Positions 19,659-28,420 are shown, counted from the stretch's first letter. The stretch: 64,000 nucleotides of DNA from an uncultured Collinsella sp. (GCA_902472315.1 CABRNM010000001.1:62001-126000); one strand, 5' to 3'. The notes: generated from the sequence alone by a model not told the origin. A program made the numbers and translations.

Positions 19659-20102
19659 ATGACCAACGAAGAGCTGCAGCAGGAAATGATCGCCGCCATG
19701 AAGGCCAAGGATAAGGTTCGCCTGTCCATCATTCGCCAGGTCAAGGCCGAGGTGAAGAATATCGAGGTCAACGAGCGTCGCGATGTGACCGAGGAAGACG
19801 TCAACAACATGATCAAGCGTCTGATTAAGCAGACGAGCGAGACGCTGGAGATGTCCATTAAGGCCGGTACCGACCAGGAGCGTACCGACAACCTGACCGA
19901 GCAGGTCAAGATTCTGGAGAGCCTGCTGCCCGCGCAGGTTTCAGGCGAGGAGCTCGAGGCTCTGATCGAGCAGGTCATTGCCGAGCTGGGCGCCACGTCC
20001 AAGAAGCAGATGGGCCAGGTCATGGGCGCACTCGGCAAGGCTACCGGCGGCAACTTCGATAAGCCGGCCGCAGCAAAGATCGTCGGCGCCAAACTTGCGT
20101 AA
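19659..20102 (+). CDS. YqeY/GatB-domain protein
   Basis: Small helical protein (147 residues) of the YqeY family, related to the tail of the GatB subunit of tRNA amidotransferase; its role in cells lacking GatB fusion is not settled. Seen are the N-terminal helix LQQEMIAAMKAKDKVRLSII, VTEEDVNNMIKRLIKQ and LESLLPAQ followed by a C-terminal helical tail ending GKATGGNFDKPAAAKIV. The ATG at 19659 is 8 bases after GAGGAGG; the TTG at 19653 is too close. The reverse-oriented structured repeat starts 5 bases after the stop. Confidence 0.88.
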   Translation: MTNEELQQEMIAAMKAKDKVRLSIIRQVKAEVKNIEVNERRDVTEEDVNNMIKRLIKQTSETLEMSIKAGTDQERTDNLTEQVKILESLLPAQVSGEELEALIEQVIAELGATSKKQMGQVMGALGKATGGNFDKPAAAKIVGAKLA

Positions 20103-20106
20103 TTTG

Positions 20107-20256
20107 TTACGCGGTTTTACCAAACCGCGTAACGGCTCGACGCTGCAAACCCGTACACGCGGCAATCTGACGTTCAATTTCAAGGGCGCGACCATAAGGT
20201 CTGCGCCCTTTCATTTCACGTCACCTTGCTCGCGTGTACGGGTTTTCGCTGACTTA
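20107..20256 (-). ncRNA. 150-bp structured repeat element, copy 2 (candidate RNA)
   Basis: Read on the minus strand this has the same order of parts as 2050-2198: TAAGTCAGCGAAA, a P1 helix of different sequence (ACCCGTACACGCG with CGCGTGTACGGGT), bulged A, P2 GCAA/TTGC, internal loop GGT/AGA, P3 GACGT/ACGTC, a longer apical hairpin (AAGGGCGC with GCGCCCTT), TTGCAGCGTCGAG and the identical 3' hairpin with loop GGTA. Behind it on the minus strand lies only antisense yqeY, which argues against a purely cis role. AAAATAATAC a little upstream on the minus strand could be a promoter -10. Confidence 0.65.
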
Positions 20257-20294
20257 TGCTCAACAAAGGCGGTTGTATTATTTTCGGGTCTTGA

Positions 20295-20326
20295 GGGGCG
20301 TGGCCGTCATGGTCGCGCCCCTTTTT
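20295..20326 (+). terminator. Terminator after YqeY
   Basis: GGGGCGTGG pairs with the segment ending GCGCCCC (20295 with 20321, one G-T pair), followed by TTTTT. It lies 190 bases after the yqeY stop, beyond the structured element. Confidence 0.65.
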
Positions 20327-20338
20327 GCTGGGCTGGGT

Positions 20339-20407
20339 ACTCATTGGGGACAGGCTTAAATGAGTGCCCAATGAGTAGGTACTCATTTAAGCCTGTCCCC
20401 AATGAGT
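20339..20407. repeat. 27-bp perfect inverted pair of GGGACAGG elements
   Basis: Arms 20339-20365 and 20381-20407 are perfect reverse complements over 27 bases. Each arm is itself ACTCATT-GGGGACAGG-CTTA-AATGAGT, so each can also fold alone. With the structured element and terminator it accounts for the gene-free 20103-20512. Confidence 0.8.
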
Positions 20408-20471
20408 GGGTTAAAGGTTGCGGGTTCTTTACGGGAATGTAGTGTGGGCTGCGGAAACGTGGTTCTTTCCG

Positions 20472-20477
20472 TACAAT
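20472..20477 (+). promoter_or_regulatory. Candidate promoter -10 of the amino-acid importer
   Basis: TACAAT, one base from consensus, 36 bases before the ATPase gene. No clear -35. Confidence 0.4.
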
Positions 20478-20512
20478 AGTTCAAATCGTGTAAACGCAGG
20501 GAAGGGACATTC

Positions 20513-21244
20513 ATGGCAGACATGATCGAGATCAAGCATCTCAACAAGTACTTTGGCGACCTGCATGTGCTCAAAGATATCAATCTCACCGTCAAGCGCG
20601 GCGAGAAGCTCGTAATGATCGGGCCTTCCGGCTCGGGTAAGTCGACGCTCATCCGTTGCGTCGATTATCTGGAGGAGCCCACGTCGGGCGAGGTCGTCAT
20701 CGACGGTACGCCGCTCACCAAAAAGAACCACCTGGAGATGGCTCGCAAGTATAGTTCCATGGTGTTCCAGCAGTTCAACCTGTATCCCAACATGACAGTG
20801 CTCGGCAACCTGACGCTCGCGCCCATCAAGCTGCAAAAGAAGAGCAAGGAGGAGGCGACCGAGATCGCCATCGCTGCGCTCAAGCGCGTCGGCATGGCTC
20901 ATAAGGCCGGCGAGTATCCGCAGAACCTCTCGGGCGGTCAGCAGCAGCGCATCGCCATCGCCCGTGCCCTGTGCACCAAGCAGCCCATCATCCTGTTTGA
21001 CGAACCGACCTCGGCGCTCGACCCCGAGATGGTCCAGGAAGTCCTGGACGTTATGATTGAGCTCGCGCAGGAGGACATCACCATGATCTGCGTGACGCAC
21101 GAGATGGGCTTTGCGCGCCAGGTGGCCGACCGCGTCATCTTTATGGAGGACGGCCGCATCCTGGAGGAGGGCACGCCCGAGCACTTTTTCGATAACCCCG
21201 AGAACCCGCGCTGCCGCGAGTTCCTGTCCAAGATTCTGCACTAG
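20513..21244 (+). CDS. Polar amino-acid ABC importer, ATPase
   Basis: ATP-hydrolysing subunit of a GlnQ-type importer, 243 residues. Walker A is GPSGSGKST, the signature is NLSGGQQQR, Walker B is IILFDEPTSALDPEM and the switch His is in CVTHEMGFA; VFQQFNLYPNMTVLGNL is the typical Q-loop region of amino-acid importers. The start is ATG after GAAGGGA. The binding protein and two permeases follow directly, giving a complete system in one operon. Substrate specificity (Gln, Glu, Asp or other) cannot be read from the sequence. Confidence 0.93.
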   Translation: MADMIEIKHLNKYFGDLHVLKDINLTVKRGEKLVMIGPSGSGKSTLIRCVDYLEEPTSGEVVIDGTPLTKKNHLEMARKYSSMVFQQFNLYPNMTVLGNLTLAPIKLQKKSKEEATEIAIAALKRVGMAHKAGEYPQNLSGGQQQRIAIARALCTKQPIILFDEPTSALDPEMVQEVLDVMIELAQEDITMICVTHEMGFARQVADRVIFMEDGRILEEGTPEHFFDNPENPRCREFLSKILH

Positions 21245-21252
21245 GCGCGGTG

Positions 21253-22128
21253 ATGGACATGACGGATATGACGAGGGCGGCCGTGTCGCGCCGTCACTTT
21301 TTGCAGCTGGCTGGCGCCGGCATGCTTGCGCTGACGGGGACCGCGCTTACCGGTTGCGGCAACTCCACCAGCGGCGAGGGCTCCGACAAGGGGTCTAAGC
21401 TTGCGGCCATCAAGTCGCGTGGCCATCTGAATGCAGGCGTTAAGAAGGACGTTCCCGGCTATGGCTATTACGACACCGCCAAGGGCCGCTTTGAGGGCAT
21501 GGAAGTCGATTTGTGCTACCAGATCGCCGCTGCGGTCTTTGGCGTAAGCTACAAGGAGGCCCGCGCCCAGGAGCTTGTCGAGTTTACCGACGTAACGCCC
21601 AAGACGCGCGGCCCGCTGATCGATAACGGCCAACTTGACGTGGTCGCGGCGACCTACACCATCACCGACGAGCGCAAGAAGAGCTGGGATTTCTCGACGC
21701 CGTACCGCACCGACTACGTGGGACTCATGGTCAAGAAGCGTTCGGGCTTTACCTCGATTGAGGACCTGGACGGCAAGGTCATCGGCGTGAGCCAGGGCGC
21801 CACCACGCAGGGTCTGATCGAGCAGATGATCAAGGACAACGGCTTTAGCTGCAAGCCCGAGTTTAGGGCCTTTAGCGGCTACCCCATCATCAAGAGTTCG
21901 CTCGACGCCGGCAACATCGACGTCTTTGCCATGGACCGCTCCACGTTGGCCGGTTACATGAACGAGACCGTTGAGCTACTGCAGCCCGAGGTCAAGTTTG
22001 GCGAGCAGGGCTACGGCGTGGCGACCAAGAAGGGCTGCGACCTTTCGGCCGTGGTCGATCAGGTGGTTTGCGATCGCCTGGCCGATGGCTGGCTCGACCA
22101 AGAAGTCAAGACCTGGGGTCTTGTATAG
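21253..22128 (+). CDS. Polar amino-acid ABC importer, substrate-binding lipoprotein
   Basis: Extracytoplasmic receptor of the importer. The N-terminus has a twin-Arg-like SRRHFLQLAGAG, a hydrophobic stretch and the lipobox LTGC, after which the mature chain is Gly/Ser-rich, so it is probably a lipoprotein tethered to the membrane. The mature domain has the SBP_bac_3 features: IKSRGHLNAGV, GMEVDLCYQIAAAVFG, FTDVTPKTRGPLIDNGQLDVV, ATYTITDERKKSWDFSTPY and GVSQGATTQ. GTG at 21250 and ATG at 21253 are both possible starts; no strong ribosome site is visible, so coupling to the ATPase gene 8 bases upstream is likely. Confidence 0.9.
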   Translation: MDMTDMTRAAVSRRHFLQLAGAGMLALTGTALTGCGNSTSGEGSDKGSKLAAIKSRGHLNAGVKKDVPGYGYYDTAKGRFEGMEVDLCYQIAAAVFGVSYKEARAQELVEFTDVTPKTRGPLIDNGQLDVVAATYTITDERKKSWDFSTPYRTDYVGLMVKKRSGFTSIEDLDGKVIGVSQGATTQGLIEQMIKDNGFSCKPEFRAFSGYPIIKSSLDAGNIDVFAMDRSTLAGYMNETVELLQPEVKFGEQGYGVATKKGCDLSAVVDQVVCDRLADGWLDQEVKTWGLV

Positions 22129-22153
22129 GCGCATCGTCCAAGGAAGGAATCAA

Positions 22154-22900
22154 ATGCTCGAAGGATTGTTTGACGCCGACCGTTGGTCGACGACATTTCA
22201 AAACATGGGGCCCTTCTGGGAGGGCTTTGGCGTGACGCTACAGGTGGTCGTTGCCGGTCTGCTGCTGTCGCTGGTACTGGGCACGCTGCTGGGCGTGTTC
22301 TCTACCACCCGTTCGCGTGTGCTGCGTGCTATAAGCCGCGTGTACGTGGAGTTTTACCAGAACACCCCGTTGCCCGTACAGGTGCTCTTTATGTACATGG
22401 CCGGTCCGCAGTTTTTGCAGGCCATAACCGGCGCCGACCAGCCGGTGCGCATCGCGCCGTTCGTGCTGGGCTTCTTGGGTGTGGGCCTGTATCACGCGGC
22501 CTACATTTCGGAGGTCATCCGCACTGGTATCGAGGCGGTTCCGCGCGGTCAGATGGAGGCGGCCCAGAGCCAGGGCTTCACTCGCGCGCAGGCATACTGG
22601 TACATCGTGCTGCCCCAGACGTTCAAGATCATTTTGCCGCCGCTGTGTAACCAGGCGCTCAACCTGGTCAAGAACACGTCGGTGCTGGCGCTCGTGGCCG
22701 GCGGCGACCTTATGTACCGTTCCGACAACTTTGTGAGTCTGTACGGGTACCTGCAGGGATACATCGTCTGCTGCCTTATGTACTTCATCATCTGCTTTCC
22801 GCTCGCCATGCTGGTGCAGTGGCTCGAGCGCCGCTCAAAGGAGCGTCCGCGCGGTGTGAGCCTGGCCGAGCTGGGGCTCGACAACGTAGAGGAGGCCTAG
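22154..22900 (+). CDS. Polar amino-acid ABC importer, permease 1
   Basis: Membrane permease of 248 residues with about five helices. The cytoplasmic ATPase-contact motif is AAYISEVIRTGIEAVPRGQM followed by EAAQSQG. The amino-acid importer signature VEFYQNTPLPVQVLFMY is present. The ATG at 22154 follows AGGAAGGAAT; in-frame codons upstream run through the end of the binding-protein gene and are not used. The second permease begins 3 bases after its stop. Confidence 0.92.
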   Translation: MLEGLFDADRWSTTFQNMGPFWEGFGVTLQVVVAGLLLSLVLGTLLGVFSTTRSRVLRAISRVYVEFYQNTPLPVQVLFMYMAGPQFLQAITGADQPVRIAPFVLGFLGVGLYHAAYISEVIRTGIEAVPRGQMEAAQSQGFTRAQAYWYIVLPQTFKIILPPLCNQALNLVKNTSVLALVAGGDLMYRSDNFVSLYGYLQGYIVCCLMYFIICFPLAMLVQWLERRSKERPRGVSLAELGLDNVEEA

Positions 22901-22903
22901 CGC

Positions 22904-23542
22904 ATGGAAATCTTCAACGCGACCAACCTGCTCTACATTTGGGGCGGTTTTGTTAAGACAATCGAGATCTCGGCGCTGTCGATCTTTTTCTCGCTCATCT
23001 TTGGCACGGTGCTGGCGCTCGTTAAAAGCTATGCGCCCCGCCCGTTCCGTATTTTGGTGAGCGCCTATATCGAGCTGTTCCGTTGCACGCCAAACCTGCT
23101 GTGGATCCTGTTTATCTACTTTACGGTGCAGGGTTTGGACATTGTGATTTCGACCATCGCCTTTACGCTGTTTACCAGCGCTGTTATGGCCGAGATTGTG
23201 CGCGGCGGCCTCAACTCGATTCCGCGCGGCCAGTTTGAGGCAGCGCAGAGCCAGGGCTTCGGTTTCTTTGCCACCATGCGCTACATCATTCTGCCGCAGA
23301 CGTTTAAGACGATCATTCCGGCGCTGTTTAGCCAGTGCACGACTGTCATCAAGGACAGCTCGTATCTTTCGGGCATTAATGTGGCCGAGCTCATGTACAC
23401 GGCAAACGTCGTGATGGCCCACGCGATCGACCTGTCGCAGGTGCTTATGCTCTACGGCCTGGTGTTTGCGATGTACTTTGTGCTCAACTTTGGTATCTCG
23501 CTGCTGGTGAGGGCTTATCAACGCCGTATCGTAGCAGCGTAG
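22904..23542 (+). CDS. Polar amino-acid ABC importer, permease 2
   Basis: Partner of permease 1, 212 residues with about five helices. It carries YIELFRCTPNLLWILFIYF and the ATPase-contact segment EIVRGGLNSIPRGQFEAAQS. Having two different permeases means the channel is a heterodimer, as in several His/Glu/Gln importers. It is the last gene of the operon; a long hairpin follows. Confidence 0.92.
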   Translation: MEIFNATNLLYIWGGFVKTIEISALSIFFSLIFGTVLALVKSYAPRPFRILVSAYIELFRCTPNLLWILFIYFTVQGLDIVISTIAFTLFTSAVMAEIVRGGLNSIPRGQFEAAQSQGFGFFATMRYIILPQTFKTIIPALFSQCTTVIKDSSYLSGINVAELMYTANVVMAHAIDLSQVLMLYGLVFAMYFVLNFGISLLVRAYQRRIVAA

Positions 23543-23549
23543 TCCTGCT

Positions 23550-23641
23550 TCCCCAAGCACGGCACCTTGCCCCTCAATCGTCGCTTGCGTACATTTAGTA
23601 CGCGGCGCTCCTCTTTCGGGGCAATCTGCCGCACTTGGGAA
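23550..23641. repeat. Long imperfect hairpin after the importer operon
   Basis: The outer arms (23550-23573 and 23618-23641) pair with a few mismatches, and the centre holds GCGTAC-ATTTA-GTACGC (23587-23603). No T run follows the stem. It could stabilise the operon 3' end or be a palindromic repeat. Confidence 0.65.
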
Positions 23642-23713
23642 ACCAGGACGGTCGTAAGTGACAAAATGGGAATCAAGAATCGCCCATTTCTCATTTGTTA
23701 GAAAGGAATCGCG

Positions 23714-24337
23714 ATGAGCGATCTGGTGAACAAGAAGAGTCCTGTGGTCATTACCATCGCGCGCGACTTTGGTGCCGAGGGCCACGAGATTGGCCGTATC
23801 CTCGCCAATGAGCTGGGGATTCCGCTGTATGACAACGAGCTGCTGGTGCGCGCGTCGCTGCGTGCGGGCGAGTCGCTCGATAAGATGGCCGCCTACGACG
23901 AGCGTCTGGCCGTGGAGAACATGGCGTTTCTGCCCGACCGCTACGATGCGCGTTCGTACTCGGACAAGTTGTTCCAAAAGATGAGCCAGGTGATTTTGGA
24001 TCTGGGCGAGACCGAGAGCTGCATTATCGAAGGCCGTCTGTCCGATTATCTGCTGCGCAACAACCCCAACCACATCGCCGTGCTGGTGACTGCGCCATTT
24101 GAGGACCGCGTCGAGATCGTGCGCAAGAAGCGCGGCCTCAACAAAAAGAAGGGCGCCAAGCTGGTCAAGCAGCAGCAGAAGGCGCGCGAGGCGTTCTATA
24201 AGCGCTACAGTGCCGGAAAGTGGAAGATGACGAGCGGCAAGGACATCGTCGTCAACCGCGCCAAGCTGGGCCGCGAGGGTTGTAAAGACGTTATCGCCGC
24301 TGCCTACCGCTACAAGGTGGCTCAGCTCGAAGGCTAA
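23714..24337 (+). CDS. Cytidylate-kinase-like protein
   Basis: Belongs by eye to the cytidylate-kinase-like family (Pfam Cytidylate_kin2). The nucleotide-binding loop is ITIARDFGAEGHEIGRILA, a relaxed P-loop, followed by ELGIPLYDNELLVRAS; a basic lid region lies near residues 135-165 (KKRGLNKKKGAKLVKQQQ). True CMP kinase (Cmk) is a separate, better conserved protein, so the substrate is unknown. It stands alone between two hairpins. ATG start after GAAAGGAATC. Confidence 0.8.
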   Translation: MSDLVNKKSPVVITIARDFGAEGHEIGRILANELGIPLYDNELLVRASLRAGESLDKMAAYDERLAVENMAFLPDRYDARSYSDKLFQKMSQVILDLGETESCIIEGRLSDYLLRNNPNHIAVLVTAPFEDRVEIVRKKRGLNKKKGAKLVKQQQKAREAFYKRYSAGKWKMTSGKDIVVNRAKLGREGCKDVIAAAYRYKVAQLEG

Positions 24338-24343
24338 CCGACC

Positions 24344-24385
24344 AAAACCACCACAAAGGGGACAGGCACCTTTGTGGTGGTTTTT
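24344..24385 (+). terminator. Terminator built from a GGGACAGG-core hairpin
   Basis: The 16-pair stem 24344-24359 with 24369-24384 encloses GGACAGGCA and runs into TTTTT. It is convergent with the LuxR gene and could also act on the minus strand, which has AAAACC before the stem. The same hairpin recurs at 25962 and, inverted, at 28661. Confidence 0.85.
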
Positions 24386-24388
24386 GTT

Positions 24389-25795
24389 TTAAGCTGAGGG
24401 GAAGATTTTGGTGAGACCGGCGCGCGTCTGCGTGTCGGTCTTTTGGTAGATAGAGCTCAGGTGGCGCTGTACCATGCGCATCGAGATGCCGAGCTCCTCG
24501 GCGATCTGCTTGAGCGGGCGTTCATCCTGGGTCACGGCTATGAGCACGTCGACTTCGCGCGGGGTGAGAGCGTGGTTGGCGATGAAGGCCTGGCGTTGCT
24601 CCTCGATGGTGGGGGCGGCGAGCGCTTCTTCTGCCAGCTGCTCGCGCTCGCGCTCCTGCTCGGTTTGGGGCAGGCGGAACAGGCCGGCTGCCACGAATGC
24701 CGCGCAGGCGGCGACGAGCAAAACGAGCGCACCGATCATGATGAGAGCAACATTGTCCGAGGTCACGAGCGCCAGCGAGATACCCGATGTGGTGAACGCG
24801 CATACGTTGTTGGCCGCGCGACCCATGCCGGCCCATAAGGCGGGCGCATGCATGTGCGGTGCCAGCTGCGTAAAGGTGGCGGTAAAGAACGTGACAAAAA
24901 AGCCCGAGCTCAGGTAAAAGACGACAAGGCCCAGGTTGGGATCGGCGCCGGCCTCCACGGCCAGGATGGAAATGGTCGAGAGCACGGCGATGCCGAGCAT
25001 GACAAGTCCCATGTAGCGGCGCTCGGCAAGGTCAAAGATAAGACCGGCGGCAAGGCCGCTTGCCGCCAAAAAGAGGCGCGGCCAGGTCTGCACGGCAATG
25101 GTGCCGCGGGCGTTGGAGAGTGTGACCACGTTGTCGAGGGTAGAGAACAAACAGGCAAGAACCATGACGAGCGCGATGCTCCAGCATGCCTGTTTGGCGA
25201 GGGCATGAGAAGGCTCAACAAAGGGATTGATGGCGGGGCTGGAGCTCTCGGCAGCCTTTTGGGGAACGACGCTGAGGGCGGAGATGGCGATCGTCGCTGT
25301 GCCAAGGACGATGAGCTCTGCGATACCGCCGCAATTGAGCAGGTTGACGGCGAACTGCATCAGGATGCCCGCGGCATAGGCCGCTCCCGCACCGGTGGCG
25401 AGCTTGGGATCATCCTGGAATGCCAACGAAAAGGCGTGGTGAGTGGCGGCGCCCAGCAGGCCGAGTCCAAAGAACCCCACGCAGCCCAGAATTTCGAGCA
25501 CAAGCGGGGCCGTAGGGAACTGAATTTGGGTCAGGCCCACGATGACGATAGGGACGGCGGCGGCGTTGACGGCTGCCAGCGAGTGGCCTTTGCGCTGTGC
25601 GAGCCCGAGCAGCGGCGCATATCCGATAAAGCCGATCACGCTGGCGCCGAGGATGAAGCCCTGCGCAATCACAACACGCTCGGCACCGGTGAGCAGCCCG
25701 ACATTAATGTCGAATCGAAACTCGGCGGCAAGAAAGACAAAGGTAAAGAGCGCAAGTGCCAAAAGCGCGTTGATTTTAGGCTTACTCAGATTCAA
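24389..25795 (-). CDS. Membrane-bound LuxR-family regulator with transporter-like N-terminus
   Basis: 468 residues. The first 385 or so form about twelve hydrophobic helices resembling a major-facilitator transporter. The last 65 are a LuxR-type helix-turn-helix: LTPREVDVLIAVTQDERPLK, then QIAEELGISMRMVQRHLSSI. This architecture is a hallmark of Coriobacteriia, where many such proteins are thought to sense small molecules at the membrane and bind DNA, often next to respiratory reductases. No reductase adjoins it here. It is divergent from the surface protein at 26023, which might be its target. That link is inferred from position only. Confidence 0.88.
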   Translation of the reverse strand: MNLSKPKINALLALALFTFVFLAAEFRFDINVGLLTGAERVVIAQGFILGASVIGFIGYAPLLGLAQRKGHSLAAVNAAAVPIVIVGLTQIQFPTAPLVLEILGCVGFFGLGLLGAATHHAFSLAFQDDPKLATGAGAAYAAGILMQFAVNLLNCGGIAELIVLGTATIAISALSVVPQKAAESSSPAINPFVEPSHALAKQACWSIALVMVLACLFSTLDNVVTLSNARGTIAVQTWPRLFLAASGLAAGLIFDLAERRYMGLVMLGIAVLSTISILAVEAGADPNLGLVVFYLSSGFFVTFFTATFTQLAPHMHAPALWAGMGRAANNVCAFTTSGISLALVTSDNVALIMIGALVLLVAACAAFVAAGLFRLPQTEQEREREQLAEEALAAPTIEEQRQAFIANHALTPREVDVLIAVTQDERPLKQIAEELGISMRMVQRHLSSIYQKTDTQTRAGLTKIFPSA

Positions 25796-25961
25796 GGACA
25801 GTCCTTTGGGTGGACGGAATAGTTGTGTTCTCGATTGTAGCGTCCCTGGGACGCGTGTGACGACAACGAAATCATATTGAATTAAACCGCAGGTAGAGGC
25901 CTAGGTTCGCATCTACGAACCTAGGCATATGGAGTCGTTTGGCACATCTTGGTGGTACAGG

Positions 25962-25996
25962 ACCACCACAAAGGGGACAGGCACCTTTGTGGCGGT
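25962..25996. repeat. GGGACAGG-core hairpin before the surface protein gene
   Basis: Arms 25962-25974 and 25984-25996 pair with one mismatch around GGGACAGGCA. There is no T run. It sits 26 bases before the surface-protein start, inside its probable leader. Confidence 0.65.
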
Positions 25997-26022
25997 ATGT
26001 CCCTACGACCAAGGAGGCCGTT

Positions 26023-28383
26023 ATGAACGCAAGTCACTTCGATAAGCAAACTCAACGTGAGTCCACCTGCTCGCTGGTTCACGGTACCTGGCGTTGTGTG
26101 GGTGCCAAAATCGCTTGCGCTGGAGCGTGTGCGCTTATGGTCGGCCAGCTGCTGCTGCCGAGCGTGGCGCTGGCGACGGAATGTGCCGATCCTGTCGCTG
26201 CGGCGGACGAGGTTGCCGCAGCTCCGGTGACGCCGACGGTTGCGGAGGATACGGCCGCAACGACCGCACCAGCCGCTTCGACCGCGCCTGCAACCGATGC
26301 TGCTCCGGCGGCGCAAGCCACCGCTGAGCCTCAGCAGACGGCCCCGACTGGCGCCACCGATGAATCCAACGATGCGGCACCCGCTGAACAAAATACTCCC
26401 AGCGACAACGCCGCCACGCCGGCGAATGACGCCATCATGCCCTGCGGTGTGACCGATGTTGTTGGCGGCAGCGACGTTAGGGTCAATATTACGGTGCGGA
26501 ACAATTACACCGACATCAAGAAAGAAGAAACGATTGAATATGTGAAGGGGATTGCCCTTGTAGATGGAGACCAGTCTGCTCTCGATGGTAGCGCTTTGAC
26601 TTTTATCGGCCTGGGGGACTTGATCGTCCATGCGGCGTATGACAGTGCGAGCAATAAAACAACGCTTACCCTGGATATCAGCAAGATTCAGAGACAGAAG
26701 GAGGAGCAGAAGTACTTTACGGAGTACAAGGAGAATAAGTCCAAGATGACGACCACCTATGATGGATCCAAGCTTACGTATACGGGTACAGAGCCCGGGA
26801 ATATCATCATCGGTGATCCGGACGACGCCTTTAAAGGAGATACCGAGGCGACCGGGAAACCCACTATTAACGAGATCCGGGATGACTACTACACCCGTAC
26901 CCATGTCTACGAGAGGGCGTGCCTTGTTATCCCGGCAGCGGAATCAGAATCGGAATCCATCTCCTTTGCCAATGTTCAGAATACGAACTTCAATTGGCAG
27001 CTGGATACTGGTCCGCAGGCGACGGCAGGTGTCCCTAACTACGATGCAGATAAATACGAAATTACTTATGAATGCTGGCAGGAATTTGAAAACAACGAAC
27101 CCGTTGCTGCCTGGTATTCCGATAACGGCTCACATGGTTCCCTGCCGACTATTACAAAGTTTAAAAGCGGGAAAGAGTACGTGTATTCTCTTATGCTGAA
27201 GCCAAAAGACGGATATTCCTTCAGCGATGAAACCGTTGTTACCGTAAACGGGGAAACCGTAAAGTCGAGTCTAAGCGGAGAATTCCTGTATGTCCCTGCT
27301 ATTAAAACAATTACGATGCCTGCTTCGTCGGAAAACGAAGCTCTTGAGAATCTAAACGTCAACGATGTGAAAACCGACTATGCGCCCGGCGAGGCGCCGC
27401 GTGCGACCGCGACGATTCTTGCCGCCGATGCCGATAAGTATGAGATCGCCTATGAGTGCTGGGAAGAGATGGATGGCAGCGACCCTGCGGAGCTCAAGCC
27501 CGTTGCCTTCTGGTATTCCGACCCCGCAAAGTACACGCCGGGCATGAAGAAGATTGACCACTTCGAGGAGGGCAAGTTCTACATGTACTCCGTTGAGCTG
27601 AGGCTCAAGGGCGACAATACCGTGGCCGATGACTGCAATATGAACGTCAACGGTCATTGGGCGCACCACATCAAGACCGACAACGGCGTCTTCGCGCCAA
27701 ACGCTGACAATATGCTGTGCGAGCAGCCGATCGACGAATGGCGGGCCATCGACGTTATCGAGATCAACGGCGCCACGACCACCTTCAAGGCAGGCGATAA
27801 GCCGGTCTTTACGGCGGGCACTCCGGCGAGTTCCGACTCTATTCTCCAGTGCGAGTTCTGGACGGGTAGCGACGGCAGCGAAGTAAATTCCGTTGAGTTC
27901 TGGGACCAGAACATCACCAACCACATCGACGCCTTTAAGCCTGGTGTGACCTATCGTTACGGCCTGTACTTTAAGCCGGCGCGTGGTTTCTATTTTACGC
28001 CCAATACCAAGCTGAAGATTAATGGGGTTGAGTGTGGCTATCAGGTGGGTGAGGCAAGTGAGGTTGATCCCGAGAGCGGCTGTATCTTCACCCTATGGCT
28101 GAACACCAATCTGACGTTTACGCCTGAGGCTACGCCTACTCCCGATCCGCAGCCCACGCCGGATCCCAGCCCGACGCCGCAGCCCGAGGTGAAGCCCGAG
28201 ACCAAGCCCGCCACGACAACCGCCACGACCAAGACGGTTGAGAAAGCCGCGCCGACCAAGAAGGGCGATGCTGTCCTGGCTACCACGGGAGATACCACCG
28301 CGATGACAGTCGCCGCCCTGGGCATCGCCGGTGCAACCGTCGCCGCTGCCGGTCTCGCCGCAACCAAGCGCCGCAAGCGCTAG
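26023..28383 (+). CDS. Cell-wall-anchored surface protein with LATTG sorting signal
   Basis: 786 residues. A long signal peptide (hydrophobic core about 27-50, likely cut after LPSVALA) is followed by an Ala/Thr/Pro-rich region to about 150. A folded part then includes three related modules near residues 346, 474 and 609 (EITYECWQEF, EIAYECWEEM, LQCEFWTGSD, each followed by a turn with AWYSD/FWYSD and a strand ending in VNG or ING). A Pro-rich wall-spanning segment (PTPDPQPTPDPSPTP) precedes LATTGD, a 20-residue hydrophobic stretch and KRRKR. The ATG at 26023 is 5 bases after AAGGAGG. Bases of about 26460-27350 are visibly poorer in G and C than the rest, suggesting a module acquired by recombination. 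Confidence 0.88.
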   Translation: MNASHFDKQTQRESTCSLVHGTWRCVGAKIACAGACALMVGQLLLPSVALATECADPVAAADEVAAAPVTPTVAEDTAATTAPAASTAPATDAAPAAQATAEPQQTAPTGATDESNDAAPAEQNTPSDNAATPANDAIMPCGVTDVVGGSDVRVNITVRNNYTDIKKEETIEYVKGIALVDGDQSALDGSALTFIGLGDLIVHAAYDSASNKTTLTLDISKIQRQKEEQKYFTEYKENKSKMTTTYDGSKLTYTGTEPGNIIIGDPDDAFKGDTEATGKPTINEIRDDYYTRTHVYERACLVIPAAESESESISFANVQNTNFNWQLDTGPQATAGVPNYDADKYEITYECWQEFENNEPVAAWYSDNGSHGSLPTITKFKSGKEYVYSLMLKPKDGYSFSDETVVTVNGETVKSSLSGEFLYVPAIKTITMPASSENEALENLNVNDVKTDYAPGEAPRATATILAADADKYEIAYECWEEMDGSDPAELKPVAFWYSDPAKYTPGMKKIDHFEEGKFYMYSVELRLKGDNTVADDCNMNVNGHWAHHIKTDNGVFAPNADNMLCEQPIDEWRAIDVIEINGATTTFKAGDKPVFTAGTPASSDSILQCEFWTGSDGSEVNSVEFWDQNITNHIDAFKPGVTYRYGLYFKPARGFYFTPNTKLKINGVECGYQVGEASEVDPESGCIFTLWLNTNLTFTPEATPTPDPQPTPDPSPTPQPEVKPETKPATTTATTKTVEKAAPTKKGDAVLATTGDTTAMTVAALGIAGATVAAAGLAATKRRKR

Positions 28384-28420
28384 GTTTTGGTGGCAGCGCC
28401 CATCCTCGGCTTTAGCAAAA

